A stretch of 11,977 nucleotides of DNA, from the NCBI GenBank assembly GCA_949051815.1, contig CARQVR010000083.1, positions 1 to 11,977 on the forward strand. The letters run 5' to 3'. The number at the start of each line of letters is the position of its first letter. Positions within the stretch are counted from its first letter, which is position 1. The translations under genes were made by a program, and so were the position numbers. This document shows positions 1-6,595 of this stretch, piece after piece. The DNA is from an uncultured Lachnospiraceae bacterium (GTDB taxonomy: Bacteria; Bacillota; Clostridia; Lachnospirales; Lachnospiraceae). Under the pieces are notes generated by a model. It saw nothing but the letters and a program-made list of their open reading frames with translations. It was not told the origin of the DNA and searched no databases.

Positions 1-58
1 TATAGCTTTTTGTTATTTTACAAGAGCAGGGTGAAAAGAAGTTCTAAAGCTCACGCCA

Positions 59-85
59 GAGAATGCCCAAAGTACGGGCATTCTC
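59..85 (+). promoter_or_regulatory. Perfect 10-bp hairpin upstream of the ABC cassette
   Basis: The arms GAGAATGCCC (59-68) and GGGCATTCTC (76-85) are exact reverse complements around a 7-nt loop. No T-run follows the right arm, so it is not a standard intrinsic terminator. It lies 45 nt before the first cassette start codon and could be a leader-RNA structure, a protein-binding site or the 3' end of an upstream gene cut off by the window edge. The structure is seen directly; any role is inference. Confidence 0.55.
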
Positions 86-130
86 CGCATAGACTGGTGG
101 TTCCGCGAAGTGAAATCATGGAGAGCAGGT

Positions 131-358
131 ATGCAGGAAAAAACAACGATTTATCAGAGATTAACAGAAGAAGGCGCGGACCCTGCGATACTGGAGCAAT
201 ACCGGTGTTATCAGGAGACAGGCAACATACAGGGGCAGTGCGGGCTGATATGCCGTTTCCGCAGGGAAAAAAGTGAGGAATTGAAAAAGGGGAAAGAGCA
301 GCTTGCCTGTCTGGACTATATGATTGCTAAACTTGAAAGCGAGACAGTAGAAAGATGA
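131..358 (+). CDS. Small helical protein, first gene of the ABC cassette
   Basis: A 75-residue protein with no signal peptide or membrane segment, so probably cytoplasmic. ATG at 131 is chosen because GGAGAG (120-125) sits 5 nt upstream; an in-frame GTG at 110 would add 7 residues. The C-terminal half is a charged helix rich in Lys and Glu that ends in CLDYMIAKLE. As far as I recall, small clostridial proteins of unknown function beside ABC transporters and regulators have a similar CLDYLI-type ending, but I cannot name a family. The stop codon overlaps the start of the ABC ATPase (ATGA, 355-358), so the two are probably translationally coupled and may work together. It could be a small regulator or an ATPase partner; the sequence does not decide. 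The reading frame stays open upstream to about position 35, so a longer N-terminus from an unusual start cannot be fully excluded. Confidence 0.7.
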   Translation: MQEKTTIYQRLTEEGADPAILEQYRCYQETGNIQGQCGLICRFRREKSEELKKGKEQLACLDYMIAKLESETVER

Positions 359-1122
359 GAGAGATAATTTTTCAGGGAACAAATATGGTAAAAACTTATG
401 GGGAAACAACCGTATTGCACGGAATCAGTCTGGAACTGTACAGGGGCGACTTTGCGGTCATCATGGGTTCCTCTGGTTCCGGCAAGTCCACCTTTCTTTA
501 TGCAGTCAGCGGAATGGACCGGTTAAGCGGGGGGCAGATTTTTTATAAGAGAAAGTCGTCTTCCGGTGAAATGATTGATATTGCACATGCGTCGGAAAAG
601 GAGCTGACCCGTCTCAGGGCGGAGGATTTTGGGTTTGTGTTTCAACGGTCCCATTTAGTCAGCAGTCTGACGTTAGAAGAAAATATACGCATGGCAGGTT
701 TGATTTGTGGTTCTATGTCCGAAAAGGAGATTTGGGAGAAAACGGATGTCTTAATCCGTCAAATGGGTCTGGAAAAGGCGAAAGACAGACTGCCTGCACA
801 GGTTTCCGGCGGGGAGGCGCAGCGGGCGGCTGTGGCAAGGGCTGTTATTGCAGCCCCCGGGATCCTGTTTGCGGACGAACCGACAGGAGCTTTGAACAAG
901 GCAAATACAGAAGAAGTTCTGGATCTTCTGACATCGCTTTATGTGCGGGGGCAGTCCATTCTGCTGGTGACCCATGACAGGGAGGCCGCCCTGCGCGGAA
1001 ACCGCATTCTGTATCTGGAGGACGGCAGCATTGTGGGGGAACTGGAGTTAAGTCCTTATCGGGGAAAGGACAGGGATAGAGAACAGAAACTTGCATCCTG
1101 GCTGGAGGGTTTTCGATGGTAG
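355..1122 (+). CDS. ABC transporter ATP-binding protein, MacB/LolD/FtsE-like
   Basis: A 255-residue cytoplasmic ATPase that should power the FtsX-like permease encoded next. All nucleotide-binding motifs are present: Walker A GSSGSGKST (38-46), Q-loop Gln97 in FVFQ, signature VSGGEAQ (150-156), Walker B ILFADE (170-175) with catalytic Glu175, followed by PTGAL, and the switch His207 in VTHD. The FADEPTGAL form and the short, single-domain length are typical of the MacB/LolD/FtsE (type VII, mechanotransmission) group rather than of nutrient importers. Its ATG overlaps the stop of the small upstream gene, and its own end overlaps the first possible permease start by 7 nt, so the three genes form one transcript. 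The substrate cannot be read from the ATPase; antimicrobial peptide resistance, lipoprotein or peptide export are the usual roles of this group. Confidence 0.93.
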   Translation: MREIIFQGTNMVKTYGETTVLHGISLELYRGDFAVIMGSSGSGKSTFLYAVSGMDRLSGGQIFYKRKSSSGEMIDIAHASEKELTRLRAEDFGFVFQRSHLVSSLTLEENIRMAGLICGSMSEKEIWEKTDVLIRQMGLEKAKDRLPAQVSGGEAQRAAVARAVIAAPGILFADEPTGALNKANTEEVLDLLTSLYVRGQSILLVTHDREAALRGNRILYLEDGSIVGELELSPYRGKDRDREQKLASWLEGFRW

Positions 1123-3512
1123 GGCAGGCAAGGAGCAGAGTATATATGAAAAAGTGTCAAATGCTGCTGTGGGCAGCATGGAGAAAGCAAAAGGGAAGTA
1201 TTTGTGGAATTTTTTTGCTGGTGGGTGTCCTTTCCATGTGTCTGTTTTCCTCCCTGACGCTGTATGTCAGCGGCAGGCAGTCCGTAAAGGCGGAGATGGA
1301 ACGTCTGGGATTTGGAGATCTTACCGTATGGGTAAACGGGGGCAGGGAAGGTCTGGCGGGGGAAATCGAAAATATTTCGGATGTGGAACGGGTGACATAC
1401 CAGCCGCTTATCTTTTCCGGCTATGAGGTAAACGGCCGTTACTCTGATAATGAGGGGCAGCTTCTCTGTCCGGACGATTCGGTTCCTTACCGTTTCATTG
1501 ATGAGTACGGGAATGAGCTGCCTGTCCATGGCGCAGGAACTTCCAGGGGCGCTGGCACGGAAATTGTCCTGGGAACTGTTTACATTTCCCCGGCCATGAA
1601 GTCTGCTTTTGATGTGGAGACCGGGGATGCCATTCAGTTTGAATTATCCCGCAAGGAGGGTATTTACAGCCTGACCGTGGCAGGATACTTTGCGGACGGA
1701 TTTATGGGAAGCTCCATGATTGACATGAAAAGCTTTCTGGTAAGCAGGGAGGATTATACCGCCATGCAGGAAATTGTCAGTACCGCAGCGGAAGTGGATG
1801 TACTGGGGCGGGAAGGCGCTATGCTGCATATTTTTCAAAGCCAGGGAAGTCCGCTTTTGGCGCTGGATTTCCACAAGGCAATACAGGAAGGTACGAATGT
1901 ATCCCTTTATACGGAATTTAGCTATCAGCGGGAGTCCATTTTGAATTATATGCTCTTATTGCAGGATATTCTTGCCGGATTTCTGATTGCCTTTTCTACA
2001 GTTTTATTTCTGGTCTGCATGATCGTGACAGGGCACAGTTTATCCGCAGTGGTGGAACAGGATAAAAAGGACATGGCGGTCTTAAAAACTTTGGGGATGA
2101 CCGGAGGGGAAATCCGGAATGTATATTTTTTGCTTTATGGGGGCGTAATCCTGACAGGGATGCTCTTTGGGCTTTTGTTTGCGGAGAAGATTGCCGCTTT
2201 TCTGGCAAGGGGGCTGGTCACCTCCACGGGAATGCTGGTTTTCGTAAAGCTGCCGCTTCTGTTCTGCTTTTTACTGTTTATGGCGTTTGTTCTGGTATTT
2301 GCGGTTTTCATGGTTCTGCGGACGGGAAAGATACTGACGGTTGCACCCATGGAGAGCATTCGGGAAACGGCAGAGAGAAAAAAAGTGCGGACGGCAATCC
2401 GCCAGCGGTTTCTGGAATGGGATATTGCCCTGCGGGAATTAAGGTTTGAAAAGAAGAATTATATTGCGCTGTTTCTGATAGCTGCTTTTCTGGCAGTTTT
2501 TCTGGCGGTGATCGGGCGGATGGGAACATGGCTTGGGACAAACGGGGAGGGGCTGATGAATGCTTTCAGCGTGGCGGATCATGATCTGGGGGTACAGCCC
2601 TTTAACCGGGATGTGCCGATGGACGAGATTGAACGGGTCATAGAATGGTATTCTCCAATCCTGGAAAGGTATGAACTGGCCATGGAGAGTGTCACGGTAA
2701 ACGGGCAGGAATATGAGGCGAATGTGTTGAATGACACAGACTGGTTCCATATCTTAAGCGGGCGTGTCTGTGATGGGGACGGCATCCTGATCACGGATAC
2801 CGTGGCGAATGAATTACAGCTTTCCATAGGGGATACCGTGAAGGTGGCAGCAAATGGACGCAGCGGGGATTATCGGGTGTCCGGGATCTACCAGTGTGCA
2901 AACGGTATGGGAAGCAACATCGGCATGAGCATGGAGGGCTATTCCAAAATAGGCGATATTACCGGTTTTATCTGGTGTTACCACTACATTTTGGAAAATG
3001 GGAATATGCGGGACTTTGTAATGGGTTATTTACAGGAGCATTACCGTGGGGTTGATGTTCATACCAACAGTTGGTCAGGGCTTAACGGAATCGTCTTTTT
3101 GATGCACATTCTGATTTTGGCGCTTTATATGATCGCTGCAATGTTTATTCTTGTATCGGTGGCGCTCATTTCCGGAAAGATGCTGCAGGCGGAGACGGGA
3201 AACATGGCTGTCTATAAAAGTATGGGGTTATCCACGGTGAGGCTGAGACGGTCTTTCGCCTTGCGCTTTCTGACTGTGGCAGCGGCAGGGACGGCAGCAG
3301 GGATTCTGCTTTCTGCCCTGACTGCTGACCGGATGATCGGGGAGGTGTTCCGGTCATTCGGAATCGGGGATTTCCATTCGGGTTTCAGTGTGATGGGGAC
3401 ATTCCTGCCGCTTGTGGTTATACCGGTATTATTCTTTCTGTTTGCGTGGGCTTTTTCTGCGAGATTAAAGCAGGTGAGTATAGTAACTCTGATAACAGAA
3501 AATCCAGATTAA
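1116..3512 (+). CDS. FtsX-like ABC permease with two large outer domains
   Basis: A 798-residue membrane protein, the transmembrane partner of the preceding ATPase. By hydrophobicity there are eight helices, near residues 29-51, 284-305, 336-356, 379-401, 449-467, 663-685, 715-735 and 764-783. This is the duplicated FtsX layout: helix 1, an outer domain (about 52-283), three helices, then helix 5, a second outer domain (about 468-662) and three helices. The family hallmarks VLKTLGMTGGEIR (after helix 2), APMESIRE (410-417) and MAVYKSMGLS (697-706, after helix 6) are visible. ATG at 1116 has GGAGGG at 1104-1109 (6-nt spacing). An alternative ATG at 1146 has AAGGAG at 1130-1135 (10-nt spacing) and gives a more usual MKK start, removing 10 residues. 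The two outer domains suggest binding of a large or amphipathic substrate or a partner, possibly the lipoprotein encoded next. Substrate unknown. Confidence 0.9.
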   Translation: MVGQARSRVYMKKCQMLLWAAWRKQKGSICGIFLLVGVLSMCLFSSLTLYVSGRQSVKAEMERLGFGDLTVWVNGGREGLAGEIENISDVERVTYQPLIFSGYEVNGRYSDNEGQLLCPDDSVPYRFIDEYGNELPVHGAGTSRGAGTEIVLGTVYISPAMKSAFDVETGDAIQFELSRKEGIYSLTVAGYFADGFMGSSMIDMKSFLVSREDYTAMQEIVSTAAEVDVLGREGAMLHIFQSQGSPLLALDFHKAIQEGTNVSLYTEFSYQRESILNYMLLLQDILAGFLIAFSTVLFLVCMIVTGHSLSAVVEQDKKDMAVLKTLGMTGGEIRNVYFLLYGGVILTGMLFGLLFAEKIAAFLARGLVTSTGMLVFVKLPLLFCFLLFMAFVLVFAVFMVLRTGKILTVAPMESIRETAERKKVRTAIRQRFLEWDIALRELRFEKKNYIALFLIAAFLAVFLAVIGRMGTWLGTNGEGLMNAFSVADHDLGVQPFNRDVPMDEIERVIEWYSPILERYELAMESVTVNGQEYEANVLNDTDWFHILSGRVCDGDGILITDTVANELQLSIGDTVKVAANGRSGDYRVSGIYQCANGMGSNIGMSMEGYSKIGDITGFIWCYHYILENGNMRDFVMGYLQEHYRGVDVHTNSWSGLNGIVFLMHILILALYMIAAMFILVSVALISGKMLQAETGNMAVYKSMGLSTVRLRRSFALRFLTVAAAGTAAGILLSALTADRMIGEVFRSFGIGDFHSGFSVMGTFLPLVVIPVLFFLFAWAFSARLKQVSIVTLITENPD

Positions 3513-3534
3513 AAAGGAAGAGGAGACAACGAAC

Positions 3535-4200
3535 ATGAAAAAGAACAAACTGATTATTCTGACTGTAGCAATTACCTTTGGCCTGACAGTGCTTTCCGGC
3601 TGCGGGGCAGACACAGCAGATCTCGGGGAGCCGCCTGCGGAAGTGGTAAACGGGGGAAGTATAGATACGGAAGATATCAACCCGGAGGATGCAGACGAAG
3701 AAAATAAATCTGTGCAGGCTGGGGGTAATGATGGCATGGATGTGGCGGAAGGCGCAGATGCGTATGAAAGTGAAATTCTGGCGAATGCCATTTCTGTGCG
3801 CATTGGCAGGGACGGCACGGAAGAATGGAATGTGGATATGTATCATAATGATGCGGCATTAACCATGCTGGATTACCTTTCCGACTCCGCACTGCTGTTT
3901 CCCACCTATACCTATGACGAAGATGGCGGATTCGTGGCGCAGAGTGTCCGGGGAAATTACACCAGAGATGACGAACAGACCATCACGGATGTAAAGACCG
4001 GCGAACTGTATCTGCTAAACGGCGGCCAGCTCAGATTCTATTTCAAGGACATGGAAGGGGCAAATATTACCGCTACGCCCATAGGATATTATACGGATGT
4101 GGAAGGGCTGGCAGAAGCCGTACAGGGAGCCTATACATCCAATCTGGATGATACATGGGGCGTGGATGTATATTTCTGGATTACAAAGACTCCGGGGTAA
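3535..4200 (+). CDS. Lipoprotein with probable cyclophilin-like domain
   Basis: A 221-residue exported lipoprotein. It starts with MKKNK and a hydrophobic stretch that ends in the lipobox LSGC, so Cys23 should be lipid-anchored to the outer face of the membrane. Residues 24-82 are a flexible, strongly acidic linker. Residues from about 83 to 217 resemble the bacterial cyclophilin-like fold: a strand pair, the YHNDAALTMLDYL element (short side chains after an N-D/A pair), a long loop, then TGELYLLNGGQLRFYFKD and PIGYYTDVEGLAEAV. That match is by eye from family knowledge and needs a profile search. AGGAG at 3521-3525 lies 9 nt before ATG, and the gene begins 22 nt after the permease stop, so it is the last gene of the cassette. 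It may hold substrate for the permease or shield it; peptidyl-prolyl isomerase activity should not be assumed for this fold. Confidence 0.8.
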   Translation: MKKNKLIILTVAITFGLTVLSGCGADTADLGEPPAEVVNGGSIDTEDINPEDADEENKSVQAGGNDGMDVAEGADAYESEILANAISVRIGRDGTEEWNVDMYHNDAALTMLDYLSDSALLFPTYTYDEDGGFVAQSVRGNYTRDDEQTITDVKTGELYLLNGGQLRFYFKDMEGANITATPIGYYTDVEGLAEAVQGAYTSNLDDTWGVDVYFWITKTPG

Positions 4201-4309
4201 AAGGCTGACGGAATCATTACTTGTGGGATTGAAATCATTTGAGAGCGAAAGTACATTTAAAAATGAGCGTGTATTTGTTTCTGTTTTTGTAGTAAATGGA
4301 GAACGGAAG

Positions 4310-4318
4310 TGATATAAT
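4310..4318 (+). promoter_or_regulatory. Extended -10 promoter for the FMN protein/ABC exporter pair
   Basis: TGATATAAT matches the extended -10 element (TGn followed by a perfect TATAAT at 4313-4318). The best -35-like hexamer, TTGTAG at 4287-4292, is 20 nt away, which is too far, so the extended -10 probably carries the promoter. Transcription would start near 4325, about 50 nt before the ATG at 4374. The -10 overlaps a short inverted repeat (GATAT at 4311-4315, ATATC at 4320-4324), a possible but weak operator. Confidence 0.6.
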
Positions 4319-4373
4319 CATATCTACAAATCAGAAGTTGAAAGAAGTATATTAGTATCTGTGGAGGTGGCTT

Positions 4374-4808
4374 ATGAGCAGATGGGATCAGGAAGCCGAA
4401 AAAATAATGATTGAGCGTTTTGGAAAAGATACGATTATAGCGCTGTCAACAGTAGACAATGATATGCCATTTGTGCGATATGTAAATGCATATTATGAGA
4501 ATGGCGCATTTTATATCATTACATATGCTCTTTCAAATAAAATGAAACATATTGAAAAGAATTCTACAGTTGCGATTGCGGGCGATTGGTTTACGGCGCA
4601 TGGAAAGGGTGTCAATCTGGGTTATTTTGGGAAAAAAGAAAATGTTGAAATTGCTGATAAACTGAAAAAAGCTTTTGCAGAATGGATTGATAACGGACAT
4701 AATAACTTTGATGATGAAAACACTATAATTTTATGTGTAGAATTAACAGATGGACTGTTATTTTCACATGGAACAAAGTATGAATTTCAGACCGCAAATA
4801 GTGAATAA
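4374..4808 (+). CDS. Pyridoxamine 5'-phosphate oxidase-like FMN-binding protein
   Basis: A 144-residue cytoplasmic protein of the split beta-barrel flavin-binding superfamily. The recognisable core is at residues 23-63: ALSTVDNDMPFVRYVNAYY, a strand with YIIT, then the SNKMKHIEKN element that in relatives lies near the flavin phosphate. The whole family includes vitamin B6 oxidases, heme-related enzymes, nitroreductase-like Nim proteins and many uncharacterised flavoproteins. At this short length it is closer to the uncharacterised general group than to true PdxH. GGAGG at 4363-4367 is 6 nt before the ATG. Base composition falls sharply here (one 60-nt stretch at 4501-4560 has 15 G or C), unlike the cassette before it. 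It is followed after 29 nt by an ABC exporter, probably on the same transcript. Reaction and substrate are unknown. Confidence 0.8.
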   Translation: MSRWDQEAEKIMIERFGKDTIIALSTVDNDMPFVRYVNAYYENGAFYIITYALSNKMKHIEKNSTVAIAGDWFTAHGKGVNLGYFGKKENVEIADKLKKAFAEWIDNGHNNFDDENTIILCVELTDGLLFSHGTKYEFQTANSE

Positions 4809-4837
4809 TCAGAGCGGTAAACGGAGCAACAGATGTT

Positions 4838-6532
4838 ATGCGCTATATGAAAGAGATTTTGAAAAACAACAGAAAGTGGGTAATTATCTATCTGTTAACA
4901 GGCTTATTCAATGCTTTTATGTCAAACTACAAGGCTGACTATTTTCAAAAGATTGTAGACGGACTGACAGACAGGACAATAACGGTTTATGGAATTTTGT
5001 TTTATGGTGCCGTTCTTTTTGTCCATTACGGAATGAACTATTTAGACGAATATCCGTCTGCAAAACTGGCAAATGAAATTTACCTGGATTTCAAGGTGCT
5101 GGCGCTGCGAAAAATAGGCAGAATGGATTACGCTGCCTATCAAACGCTGGGAACCGGAAAGCTGTTACAGCGAATTGAAAACGGGGCGCATGCAGGAAAA
5201 GCCGTTCTCTATGATTTTTGGTTCTGTGTTGTCAGGAATTTATTTCCAACAATTCTTTTTAGCTTGTACTTTATCTGGAAAATAGACAAAACCATTACTT
5301 ATTTTCTTCTGGCGGGCTACGCTGTCGTGTTCTTGACGACAAATCTGCTGCTGAAAGGTTTGTATCAGATTAAGGAAAAGATACTGACCAACGAGGAAGA
5401 ATTAAATCATTTTCTCGTGCGCGGTTTTGTGGAGATGCCGCTTTTTCGTATGAAAAGTCAATTTCCGAAGGAAGTAAAAAGAGCGTTGGGAGCCAAGCGT
5501 GTTATTGTATCGTCAAAAGTAAAAATGACCATGATACATGAAGCGTTTTTTACAATATTTGCATTGCTGGTTGCTGGTTTAGATATTGGGATTCTGGTAT
5601 ATGCGTGGAGAAGCGGCCATTTATCTGTTGGCTCTGTAGTCGCTTTGATCACATTGATTGATAATGCGTATACTCCTATTGCGATTTTTAACGTCATTTA
5701 TGTGCAGTACAGACTGAATAAAACGGCCTGGCTGCAATTTGCGGAGCTGTTAAATCTGAAAGAAGATACACAGCTTGAGGAAGGCAAAGAGTTCACCGCA
5801 CTTTTAAACGAAATTCATATTGAGGACTTATCATTTTCTTATGAAAACAAAGAAGTGCTTAAATCTGTCAGCCTGACAATTAAGAAGGGAGAAAAAATAG
5901 CATTTGTCGGTGAATCCGGTTCGGGGAAATCCACATTAGCCAAAATATTGACGGGACTGCTCAAATATGATAAGGGGAATATTTTTTTTGACGACGAACC
6001 ACTCAGAAATATTTCACTGGAATCACTGTATAAAAAAGTATCCTATTTGTCGCAGGATGTGCCCGTTTTTGATGGGACGATCAAAGAAAATCTGGCGTTT
6101 GACAATGAAATTTCAGAAGCCGGTATTCAGGTATGTCTTGAAAAAACGAGGCTGCTGTCATTGCTTGCAGCATCCGGGAATGGAGTGGAAACGAGAATCG
6201 GCGAGAAAGGCGCCTGCTTATCCGGCGGTGAAAAGCAGCGGCTGGCTTTGGCGCGGCTTTGGTTTGAAACTCCCGAAATAGTTATTTTGGATGAAGTGAC
6301 ATCGGCACTGGACAATGTGACCGAGAGTATCGTTATGAAAAATGTTTTAGAACAGATCAATCAGGCTGCCGTGATTGCGGTTGCCCATCACCTGACTTCC
6401 ATTAGAGAATTTGACCGCATCGTTGTATTTAAAAATGGAAGAATTGTCGGCAATGGGACTTTTGATGAATTGTTGGAAAATAATAGCTGCTTTTTCGACT
6501 TATACAGGAAGGAAAAGGAAAACGCCGGTTAG
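4838..6532 (+). CDS. ABC exporter half-transporter (fused membrane and ATPase domains)
   Basis: A 564-residue protein with an N-terminal membrane domain (helices near residues 14-30, 50-66, 127-147, 152-172, 235-256 and 264-285) and a C-terminal ATPase from about 328. Motifs are intact: Walker A GESGSGKST (358-366), signature LSGGEKQ (461-467), Walker B IVILDE (481-486) with catalytic Glu486, and the switch His517 in AHHLTS, where most relatives read AHRLS. Only one half-transporter is encoded here, so it should act as a homodimer, or pair with a product made elsewhere. No peptidase C39 domain is present, so it is not a typical bacteriocin-processing exporter. ATG at 4838 is the first start after GGAG (4823-4826, 11-nt spacing); a second in-frame ATG lies at 4847. 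It is the second gene of the pair begun at 4374. Substrate not deducible. Confidence 0.9.
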   Translation: MRYMKEILKNNRKWVIIYLLTGLFNAFMSNYKADYFQKIVDGLTDRTITVYGILFYGAVLFVHYGMNYLDEYPSAKLANEIYLDFKVLALRKIGRMDYAAYQTLGTGKLLQRIENGAHAGKAVLYDFWFCVVRNLFPTILFSLYFIWKIDKTITYFLLAGYAVVFLTTNLLLKGLYQIKEKILTNEEELNHFLVRGFVEMPLFRMKSQFPKEVKRALGAKRVIVSSKVKMTMIHEAFFTIFALLVAGLDIGILVYAWRSGHLSVGSVVALITLIDNAYTPIAIFNVIYVQYRLNKTAWLQFAELLNLKEDTQLEEGKEFTALLNEIHIEDLSFSYENKEVLKSVSLTIKKGEKIAFVGESGSGKSTLAKILTGLLKYDKGNIFFDDEPLRNISLESLYKKVSYLSQDVPVFDGTIKENLAFDNEISEAGIQVCLEKTRLLSLLAASGNGVETRIGEKGACLSGGEKQRLALARLWFETPEIVILDEVTSALDNVTESIVMKNVLEQINQAAVIAVAHHLTSIREFDRIVVFKNGRIVGNGTFDELLENNSCFFDLYRKEKENAG

Positions 6533-6556
6533 CATGTAATGCAGGACTGGCGTTTT
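6519..6556. terminator. Bidirectional intrinsic terminator between convergent genes
   Basis: Arms AAAACGCCGGT (6519-6529) and ACTGGCGTTTT (6546-6556) pair over 11 positions with one G-T wobble. A second small stem, GCAT (6532-6535) with ATGC (6539-6542), sits inside the loop. The left arm starts in an A-rich run and the right arm ends in TTTT, so it can end transcription from both the ABC exporter (+ strand) and the chemoreceptor (- strand, where TTTTCCTTTT follows). The ABC exporter stop codon (6530-6532) lies inside the hairpin. Confidence 0.75.
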
Positions 6557-6570
6557 ACATCCATGATTCC

Positions 6571-6595
6571 CTTTGCCAATCATAGATTGGCAAAG
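6571..6595. repeat. Perfect 11-bp inverted repeat over the chemoreceptor stop codon
   Basis: CTTTGCCAATC (6571-6581) and GATTGGCAAAG (6585-6595) are exact reverse complements around the 3-nt loop ATA. The chemoreceptor stop codon (6580-6582, - strand) lies at the loop and left arm. No T-run follows on either strand, so on its own it is not a classic terminator. It may stabilise the 3' end of the mRNA ahead of the terminator just beyond. Confidence 0.75.

Noticed and set aside
10..276. An 88-codon + frame at the left edge
   Set aside because: It overlaps the small cassette gene in another frame, crosses the hairpin and has no supported start; the 131-358 frame couples to the ATPase and is preferred.
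1056..1529. A 157-codon open frame on the - strand
   Set aside because: It is a shadow of the ABC ATPase and permease genes, which carry clear motifs on the other strand.
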